A stretch of DNA of 12,874 nt from Actinomycetes bacterium (GTDB taxonomy: Bacteria > Actinomycetota > Acidimicrobiia > Acidimicrobiales > Acidimicrobiaceae): positions 1-12,874 of the forward strand of contig JAJYGZ010000095.1 in assembly GCA_021790495.1 (NCBI GenBank), written 5' to 3'. Shown here in pieces: positions 7,974 to 12,874 of this stretch. The stretch's first letter is position 1. Every line of letters starts with the position of its first letter. Both the position numbers and the translations under genes were made by a program. A model generated the notes under the pieces. It saw only the letters and a list, made by a program, of their open reading frames with translations, was not told the origin of the DNA and did not search any database.

Positions 7974-9446
7974 ATGCCTCCAAGGATTCCATTGGTTGAT
8001 TTACCAGAATTTCGCGCCCGCCAAGATCCCGATGGGAAGTGCCTCAGCGCAGTCAACAGCACCTTTAGCAACGCCCAGTTTGCGGCTGCGGTCAACTCTG
8101 GCGCCGCCAACTTGGCCCGTCACGGGATAAAGCGAGATGACATCGTCGCGGTGATGTTGCCGAATCGGGCCGAGATGATCATCGCGCTGTTTTCCGCGTG
8201 GCGACTTGGGGCTGCGGTGACGCCCATCAACCCCGCCCTTACCGCCCCGGAGGCCAGCTATCAAATTACCGATTCGGCCGCCAAAGTGGTCTTGGTAGAA
8301 CCCGACACCGCTGGGCGCGCTGCTTCGGCGATTGAAACGACAATCCTTGCCGACGATTTCACCTCCGGTGAACCCGATGCCACAGAGATCACGTCCCATC
8401 GCGATGCTTCTCAACTTGCTTTGTTGATCTACACCAGCGGCACCACCGGCAAGCCCAAGGGCGTCATGATCGATCACGCCAACATCGCCGCGATGTCCGA
8501 GTCGATGATCGCAGCGCTGGAGCTCACCGCAAGCGACACCAGTCTCCTCGTACTGCCGCTCTTTCATGCCAACGGCCTCATCGCGGGCACCATCTCGCCA
8601 CTGTGGGCCAAGGGTTCGGTGGCAATCGCCCCGAGGTTCGATCCCAAGCAATTCTGGGCAACCGTCGAAGCCGAACGGCCAAGTTATTTCTCGGCAGTGC
8701 CCACCATGTATAACATGCTCACGGCATTACCGCCTGAGACGAGCGCAGATACCTCCAGTCTGAGATTTGTCATCTGTGGCGCAGCTCCGATGCCGGCTGG
8801 GATGATCACAGCATTTGAGACCCGCTATGGCGTCCCCATTGTCGAGGGATATGGACTCTCGGAAGCAACCGTGGCATCTACACTCAACCCGCTGCATGGA
8901 GTCCACAAGCCAGGCACTGTTGGCCTGGCGCTTCCTGGCCAAACCGTGGCGGTGGTAGATGAAAATGGAGACGAGCTTCCCCAGGGCGAACCTGGCGAGG
9001 TCGTCATCGGCGGCCCAACCGTAATGCGCGGCTATTGGAATCGCCCCGAGGAGAGCGCCAAGGCGCTTCGGGGAGGGGTCCTCCACACCGGAGACATCGG
9101 GTTCTTCGATCCCGACCACTACCTGGTACTGGTGGATCGCCTCAAGGATATGATCATCCGCGGCGGTGAAAACATCTACCCGAAAGAAATTGAAAACGTC
9201 CTCTACTCGCACCCTGCGGTGCTCGAAGCCGCCGTAGTGGGAAAACCCGACTCGCGCCTCGGCGAAGTAGTGGTTGCCTACGTCGCTCTCAAAGACGGCA
9301 CATCGATCAGCGAAGCTGAACTCTTGGAATACTGCGAAACCTCGCTGGCGCGATACAAAGTGCCGAGCGCAATCTTCATCGAAGCACAACTGCCCAAGAA
9401 TTCGGTCGGAAAAATCATCAAGGGGCCTCTTCGCGAAAGAGACTAG
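7974..9446 (+). CDS. AMP-forming acyl-CoA synthetase (ANL superfamily), candidate beta-keto acid-CoA ligase (490 aa)
   Basis: This is a complete class I adenylate-forming enzyme that would turn a carboxylic acid, ATP and CoA into acyl-CoA, AMP and pyrophosphate. The motifs are in order: P-loop YTSGTTGKPKG (153-163), PLFHANG (195-201), EGYGLSEAT (291-299), HTGD (371-374), the hinge DRLKDMIIRGGENIYPKEIE (388-407) and PKNSVGK ending in catalytic Lys480. The length is typical of small FadD/MenE-like ligases. It is divergent from the ketone carboxylase operon. In the acetophenone pathway a benzoylacetate-CoA ligase is encoded next to apc1-5, so a role on the beta-keto acid product is likely but inferred from context. 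The ATG at 7974 has no ribosome binding site; see the candidate leaderless promoter. Other ANL substrates (medium-chain or aromatic acids) cannot be excluded. Confidence 0.93.
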   Translation: MPPRIPLVDLPEFRARQDPDGKCLSAVNSTFSNAQFAAAVNSGAANLARHGIKRDDIVAVMLPNRAEMIIALFSAWRLGAAVTPINPALTAPEASYQITDSAAKVVLVEPDTAGRAASAIETTILADDFTSGEPDATEITSHRDASQLALLIYTSGTTGKPKGVMIDHANIAAMSESMIAALELTASDTSLLVLPLFHANGLIAGTISPLWAKGSVAIAPRFDPKQFWATVEAERPSYFSAVPTMYNMLTALPPETSADTSSLRFVICGAAPMPAGMITAFETRYGVPIVEGYGLSEATVASTLNPLHGVHKPGTVGLALPGQTVAVVDENGDELPQGEPGEVVIGGPTVMRGYWNRPEESAKALRGGVLHTGDIGFFDPDHYLVLVDRLKDMIIRGGENIYPKEIENVLYSHPAVLEAAVVGKPDSRLGEVVVAYVALKDGTSISEAELLEYCETSLARYKVPSAIFIEAQLPKNSVGKIIKGPLRERD

Positions 9447-9476
9447 CTCGGCGGGCCAATCTCGGTCGATCCGAGC
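9446..9476 (+). terminator. Possible weak terminator hairpin after the acyl-CoA synthetase
   Basis: GCTCGG starting at the stop codon (9446-9451) can pair with CCGAGC (9471-9476), or a shorter hairpin CTCGG-TCGAT-CCGAG can form at 9461-9475. No T-tract follows, so intrinsic termination is doubtful. Confidence 0.2.
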
Positions 9477-9632
9477 CACCTCGAAAACCAAGGTACGCGG
9501 CAGAGAACTGCAATCCCTGCTCGTGTCGTGGTGCCTGCGCCACAACTGAGAACTCAACCCTGATCGAAACTTGCTGCTATGTAATGAGACTGAAATCACG
9601 CTGCCAGATCTGGGCGACTGGGGATCGGGTTT

Positions 9633-9800
9633 ATGACCTGGATAGCTCTTGGCGCCCTGACCCCGGCCGGGATAATTGTGGTTGGGAAGAACTCGGAATC
9701 ACATGATGCTGAGTCAGTGAGGGCCCGCACCGCCGACGTGCTCTTTAGCGACGCGAGACATCGAGACAAGGTGGGAGCGGCTCTAAGCTTCAACATCTGA
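9633..9800 (+). CDS. Possible small hypothetical protein (55 aa)
   Basis: The frame begins MTWIALGALTPAGIIVVGKN and ends ...KVGAALSFNI. It has a hydrophobic first third and a charged middle. Third codon positions lean towards G/C and the residues look protein-like, but the frame is short, has only a GGGGAT about 7 nt upstream as a possible ribosome site, and overlaps a 75-aa frame on the other strand. It could be a small gene, the end of a decayed gene, or chance. Confidence 0.2.
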   Translation: MTWIALGALTPAGIIVVGKNSESHDAESVRARTADVLFSDARHRDKVGAALSFNI

Positions 9801-10148
9801 GTTGACCGTCTGGGGTTCATCATGCCGTCGGCTACCGTCGACTACGCCGTATCCTCGCTGGCTGGGCAGGATGGGCGCATGTGCCCCTCGGGAAACATGG
9901 CCGAGGGTGGTTCGCAAATCGCTCCGCAATAGGTCAACACTGTGCTGTTCCAAGCGCGCCGGGGTCTCTCATGATTGGTGTCGTGCTGCCGCGAGCGCGC
10001 TCAGGCGGACGGGAAAGTCGAAATTGACACGACGGTGTCTCTTTCCGGCCATTCTTTGCGAGGGGCTTCGGGCCATCGCCGTGGGTAATGCACCCGGTGG
10101 CAAGGGGTAGACGGCGCTGCCACCGCATTGGCTGGTGCCGTACGGTGT

Positions 10149-10487
10149 ATGATCAACTTTCCGTCACTGGTCGTCAGTGTCGTCAAGCTGGAGCGCCTGC
10201 CCACCTTCGTCTCCTGGTCCATCGACAACGGTGAGATGATGGCCGTTGCCTACGAGGCGATCGCCTCCGCACTCCAGACGATGAGCGCCGTGGTTGCTGC
10301 CAGTGAAATTGCGCTGGTCCGAATGACGAACCTGCATGCGAAGTTGCGTATCGGCACTCGGCCAAAGCCCTTTCTCGGCGAGCACTCTGGCGCTTCAGCG
10401 CTGCTTTGGTCGAAATGGAATGCCTGCCTCCATCGCGCTGGGCACGTCGCATTGCCGGTCAGGGCTTCGTGGCCCATGCCTACTTGA
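10149..10487 (+). CDS. Possible hypothetical protein (112 aa), doubtful
   Basis: This open frame starts MINFPSLVVSVVKLERLP. Its first half has a strong G/C preference at third codon positions and a helical stretch (VAYEAIASALQTMSAVVAASE). There is no clear ribosome site, the second half is Trp/His/Pro-rich and unlike a folded protein, and several opposite-strand frames cover the same bases. No family is recognised. Confidence 0.18.
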   Translation: MINFPSLVVSVVKLERLPTFVSWSIDNGEMMAVAYEAIASALQTMSAVVAASEIALVRMTNLHAKLRIGTRPKPFLGEHSGASALLWSKWNACLHRAGHVALPVRASWPMPT

Positions 10488-10634
10488 GGAAAGTCAGAAC
10501 TCTGAGTTGGAGACGTAGGCGCGCACCGCTTTGGTCCACGCTCGTTGATGAGATCAAAGGTCAGGTAACTCTGCCTTGACTTTGTGTCGACCAAGGTCTG
10601 AACTAGTTTAATCGCAAGCACGGACCGCTGAACC

Positions 10635-10707
10635 TGTCGGATAACGATTGCACCGAAGGGTATTACCGGGTCATTGTTCAATGCCCCATCTTGCGGGTTA
10701 TCTGACA
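10635..10707. repeat. Imperfect 11-bp inverted repeat, 51-bp spacer
   Basis: TGTCGGATAAC (10635-10645) and GTTATCTGACA (10697-10707) are inverted copies matching at 10 of 11 positions. The right arm overlaps the candidate -35 box of the next gene. It could be an operator pair, a miniature element end or a decayed insertion-sequence terminus. No flanking target duplication was seen. Confidence 0.4.
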
Positions 10708-10729
10708 TGAAATTCGGATCTGTTAGCCT
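10702..10729 (+). promoter_or_regulatory. Candidate promoter of the glycosyltransferase gene
   Basis: CTGACA (10702-10707, 5 of 6 to TTGACA), a 16-bp spacer and TAGCCT (10724-10729, TANNNT form). The start point would be near 10736, leaving a leader of about 85 nt before the coding sequence. Confidence 0.35.
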
Positions 10730-10742
10730 CGGTCGAAGATTT

Positions 10743-10802
10743 GCCCTAGAAAGGGCGGCAGCTTTGGGCTGCTAGGTTATGGCACCGTGGCTCAATTGCC
10801 AT
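10743..10802 (+). promoter_or_regulatory. Three consecutive small hairpins in the leader of the glycosyltransferase gene
   Basis: GCCCT-AGAA-AGGGC (10743-10756), GCAGC-N5-GCTGC (10758-10772) and ATGGCA-N12-TGCCAT (10779-10802) follow one another and end 10 nt before the ribosome binding site at 10813-10820. They may form a structured 5' leader that controls expression. They match no riboswitch class I recognise, and there is no T-tract for an attenuator. Confidence 0.35.
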
Positions 10803-10821
10803 TCGTAAACGCAAGGGGAGT

Positions 10822-11637
10822 ATGGAGTTGGATTCCAGTTCGGCGCCATGGGTTGTTATTCCGACCTACAACGAGGCGGGAAATATTGCAGCCGTGATCG
10901 AACGCATTCGCAGTGTGGTTCCGCAGGCACGGATCCTAGTCGTGGATGATTCTTCACCTGACGGTACCGCGCAGGTCGTCAAGGATCTTGCCGCTGGAGA
11001 TACCTATGTTAATGTCTTGTCGCGCCCCATGAAGTCGGGTCTCGGATCAGCATATCGAGATGGCTTTATTCGCGGAATGAGCGAAGGAGCGACGGCTCTG
11101 ATCGAGATGGATGCGGATCTCAGTCACGAGCCCGAAGTCATTCCCGTGCTGCTGCGAGTGCTGGAAGATGGGTACGACCTCGCGATTGGATCCCGTTATG
11201 TGCCCGGTGGCAAGTCACCGGGACTGAGTCGGGGCCGGCTTGCCCTCTCGAAAGGGGGAAATGCGTATGCGAACCTAATACTCGGCCTTGGCGTTAGGGA
11301 TGCCACTTCTGGTTTCAGGGCGTTCCGACCTGCGCTGTTGCAAACAATCGACCTGGCAACCGTCGGCGCCGAAGGCTATGGTTTTCAGATCGAGATGGTA
11401 TTTCGAGCGGCCATTCTCGATGCCAGGGTCGCTGAAGTGCCCATTGTGTTCCGTGAGCGTACTCAAGGCGTTTCGAAGATGTCCCGCAATATCGTTATCG
11501 AGGCCATGGTGCTCTGCACCGTTTGGGGAGCGCAGAGGCGCGCTCGTCAATTGGCCCGTAAGCGAGGAGACTTCGCACCGTATCGGAAGGGCACTGACAA
11601 GGCCTTGGCTGCAATTATTGGCGTTTTGAGGGCCTAG
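10822..11637 (+). CDS. Family 2 glycosyltransferase, polyprenol-phosphate-mannose synthase type (271 aa)
   Basis: This is a complete GT2 enzyme of the DPM1/Ppm group. These enzymes move mannose from GDP-mannose to polyprenyl phosphate at the inner face of the membrane, giving the lipid-linked donor for extracytoplasmic mannosylation of proteins or glycolipids. Motifs are IPTYNE (13-18), VVDDSSPDGT (40-49), the metal-binding MDAD (96-99), GSRYVPGG (123-130), DATSGFR (160-166) and ERTQGVSKMS (202-211). It has no transmembrane helices and no fused acyltransferase domain, so it is the soluble catalytic type; a basic C-terminal segment (RRARQLARKR) could touch the membrane. The ATG at 10822 is only 1 nt from the AAGGGGAG ribosome site, whereas a TTG at 10828 would have a normal 7-nt spacer, so the true start may be two codons later. 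A neighbouring secreted, Ser/Thr-rich protein is a possible mannosylation target, by inference only. Confidence 0.9.
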   Translation: MELDSSSAPWVVIPTYNEAGNIAAVIERIRSVVPQARILVVDDSSPDGTAQVVKDLAAGDTYVNVLSRPMKSGLGSAYRDGFIRGMSEGATALIEMDADLSHEPEVIPVLLRVLEDGYDLAIGSRYVPGGKSPGLSRGRLALSKGGNAYANLILGLGVRDATSGFRAFRPALLQTIDLATVGAEGYGFQIEMVFRAAILDARVAEVPIVFRERTQGVSKMSRNIVIEAMVLCTVWGAQRRARQLARKRGDFAPYRKGTDKALAAIIGVLRA

Positions 11638-11712
11638 TCCGGTAGCTGAAGATGTGGTCGCGTTACCCGAGACGATGTCTAGTCTTCCTTTTTATGAATA
11701 ATGAAGCCGGTG

Positions 11713-11756
11713 TGGTTCGGTCGGCAGCGCAGGATCTTCCCGCTAGAGCCGAACCA
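11713..11756 (+). repeat. Perfect 8-bp inverted repeat, possible RNA hairpin downstream of the glycosyltransferase
   Basis: TGGTTCGG (11713-11720) and CCGAACCA (11749-11756) are exact inverted copies with a 28-nt loop, about 75 nt past the stop codon. An AT-rich stretch (TTAATTT) but no T-tract follows. It may help end transcription or be part of a structured RNA. Confidence 0.35.
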
Positions 11757-11930
11757 TTAATTTGTGCATGAAGGTTGCAGAATGCAATCCAAGTCCGGAT
11801 GAAGCGTCGGGCCGCGTTGGCAGAAAAGGTAGCCGTCATCGCGGCTGGTCGTGTTTGAACGCTGCATTGCGCGGTCACGGATAGTGGCGACAAGAAACTT
11901 GTTGTCAGGAGAGGTAATTGTCCATCTGCC

Positions 11931-11959
11931 TGGACGGGGACCGAATGATCCTATACAAT
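11931..11959 (+). promoter_or_regulatory. Candidate promoter of the secreted repeat protein
   Basis: TGGACG (11931-11936), a 17-bp spacer and TACAAT (11954-11959). The start point would be near 11966, leaving a leader of roughly 15-27 nt. Confidence 0.45.
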
Positions 11960-11992
11960 CGGATCGAAAACGCGGAAGTTATGGAGCTATTA

Positions 11993-12874
11993 GTGAGGCA
12001 TTACAAAGCGCTGCGCACCCTGGGTGTTGCGGGAACTCTTGCTGTCGGATCGGCGTTCGTCTCGGCTTCTCCAGCGGCTGCCGCAGGCGGGTATAGCCCC
12101 AGCTCCCCGATTCCGTCTGGAACTCCAGGCGGTTTCTCCCAGGTGGTGCAGGTTCTGAGTGTGGCTCCATCGAGCCAGACGGACTCGATAACGGCTTCGG
12201 TCGACGGCCTTCAGCTCCAGGTTCAGATTCCGGGTAATACTTTTTCCTCTCCCGTGCAGGTCGTAATCACCAGTCCCTCGAACACCAGTTTGGATGTGGT
12301 GCTGCCTTCAATTGGTTTGCCCGGCTACGTCGCCCTGGGCGGCGTGGGGATAACGATTGAGAATGCTGATGGGACTCCATACGTAGGCACATTCGCAAAT
12401 CCCGTGCTGGTCACGATTGACAATCCAGCTATAGGCGGAGGTGCAAAGGTCGTCCAACTGAATGGGAACGGCACCTATTCGCTCGTGAGCGGGGCAACGG
12501 TCAATCCGGGCGTCGTGACGCTCAGCTTCACACAGGATCCGGCTTTTGCGGTTCTGGTCCCGTCTACAGCCCATGCTCTGGTGCCTGCGTCAAGCGTCAT
12601 GACGCCTGACGGCAATGGATATTGGATGGTCGCGGCCGACGGCGGCGTTTTCACGAAGGGCGATGCCGGCTTTTACGGCTCGATGGGCGGCAAGGTTCTG
12701 AACAAGCCGGTCGTCGGGATGGCGAGCACACCTGACGGCAAGGGATATTGGCTTGTTGCAGCCGACGGAGGCGTGTTCTCCTTCGGTGACGCCAGCTTTT
12801 ACGGCTCCATGGGAGCGACGAAGCTGAATGCCCCGGTGGTGGGGATGGCTCGGACACTTGATGGTGCCGGGTAC
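11993..12874 (+). CDS. 5' part of a secreted surface protein with tandem 42-residue GYW-type repeats (294 residues visible)
   Basis: The frame stays open to the window edge. It starts with a signal peptide: basic n-region (RHYKALR), hydrophobic core ([14 protein letters not shown]) and likely cleavage after ASPAAA, near residue 30. A Ser/Gly/Pro linker follows, then a beta-rich domain of about 150 residues (repeated Thr/Val/Ile strands, such as [10 protein letters not shown] and PVLVTIDNP). From residue 202 come tandem 42-residue repeats with GYW(M/L)VAADGGVF, a GDA-FYGSMG core and a PVVGM end. Such repeats recur in exported proteins of Acidimicrobiia; their function is not known to me, and a beta-propeller is one reasonable guess. 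I prefer the GTG at 11993 because GGAG lies 6 nt upstream. The in-frame ATG at 11981 (adding MELL) has only GGAAG 2 nt away. Confidence 0.85.
   Translation, partial: MRHYKALRTLGVAGTLAVGSAFVSASPAAAAGGYSPSSPIPSGTPGGFSQVVQVLSVAPSSQTDSITASVDGLQLQVQIPGNTFSSPVQVVITSPSNTSLDVVLPSIGLPGYVALGGVGITIENADGTPYVGTFANPVLVTIDNPAIGGGAKVVQLNGNGTYSLVSGATVNPGVVTLSFTQDPAFAVLVPSTAHALVPASSVMTPDGNGYWMVAADGGVFTKGDAGFYGSMGGKVLNKPVVGMASTPDGKGYWLVAADGGVFSFGDASFYGSMGATKLNAPVVGMARTLDGAGY
12596..12874 (+). repeat. Tandem 126-bp coding repeat (two full units and a partial third)
   Basis: Unit 1 is 12596-12721, unit 2 is 12722-12847, and a third starts at 12848 and is cut by the window edge. Each encodes 42 residues. Shared residues include [29 protein letters not shown]. 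At DNA level the units are similar but not identical, mainly differing at third codon positions, so they are not very recent copies. Confidence 0.85.

Larger units (their letters stand above)
9447..10701. other. Gene-poor stretch of about 1.25 kb with only weak short frames
   Basis: No frame here matches a family I recognise. Several short frames on both strands overlap one another without ribosome sites, which suggests decayed or non-coding DNA. The two best candidates (9633-9800 and 10149-10487, both plus strand) are listed separately at low confidence. No tRNA, rRNA or CRISPR repeat is seen. An imperfect inverted repeat lies at its right end. The stretch may be a remnant of an old mobile element, but no transposase motif supports that. 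Confidence 0.5.
11638..11992. other. Intergenic region of 355 bp before the secreted repeat protein
   Basis: No convincing gene is present; the only frames are short and unsupported. It contains an 8-bp inverted repeat (11713-11756) and a good plus-strand promoter candidate (11931-11959), listed separately. Confidence 0.5.

Noticed and set aside
8727..9599. 290-residue minus-strand frame opposite the acyl-CoA synthetase
   Set aside because: It is antisense to the conserved ANL motifs and shows no recognisable domain.
10250..10708. 152-residue minus-strand frame starting in the inverted repeat, considered as a transposase remnant
   Set aside because: It has no DDE, tyrosine or serine recombinase motif, no ribosome site, and overlaps competing frames. 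It is reported only as part of the gene-poor stretch.
12596..12874. Tandem repeats considered as a CRISPR or non-coding repeat array
   Set aside because: They are in frame, 126 bp long, contiguous without spacers, and encode a conserved 42-residue protein repeat.

Overview
The window looks like chromosome from a moderately GC-rich actinobacterium, most likely class Acidimicrobiia. The main evidence is the secreted protein at the right edge. It carries tandem 42-residue repeats of the GYW(L/M)VAADGGVF...GDA.FYGS type, which are common in predicted surface proteins of that class. A polyprenol-phosphate-mannose synthase-like glycosyltransferase and a probable leaderless gene also fit an actinobacterium. 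The species cannot be named from this sequence alone.

Left two thirds (about 163-7807, minus strand): five tightly coupled genes, read right to left. They encode a HyuA-like ATPase subunit (649 aa), a small two-CxxC zinc-type subunit (141 aa), a second HyuA-like subunit (715 aa), a HyuB-like subunit (760 aa) and a small fifth protein (284 aa). Successive genes overlap by 1, 4, 4 and 8 nt. The set and its order resemble the five-subunit ATP-dependent acetophenone carboxylase (Apc1-5) more than the three-subunit acetone carboxylase (AcxABC). A divergent AMP-forming acyl-CoA synthetase starts 166 bp away (7974-9446, plus strand). In the characterised acetophenone pathway the carboxylase product, benzoylacetate, is activated by a CoA ligase. 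I therefore read 163-9446 as a ketone degradation module: carboxylation of a ketone to a beta-keto acid, then CoA activation. The actual ketone is unknown, and no thiolase, transporter or regulator lies in the window.

Middle (9447-10821): about 1.4 kb with no convincing gene. It holds weak short frames, an imperfect 11-bp inverted repeat and, next to the following gene, a putative promoter and three consecutive small hairpins.

Right (10822-12874, plus strand): a family 2 glycosyltransferase of the polyprenol-phosphate-mannose synthase type, a 355-bp intergenic stretch with an inverted repeat and a good promoter candidate, and the 5' part of the secreted repeat protein, which runs off the window. 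A gene fragment on the minus strand also runs off the left edge.
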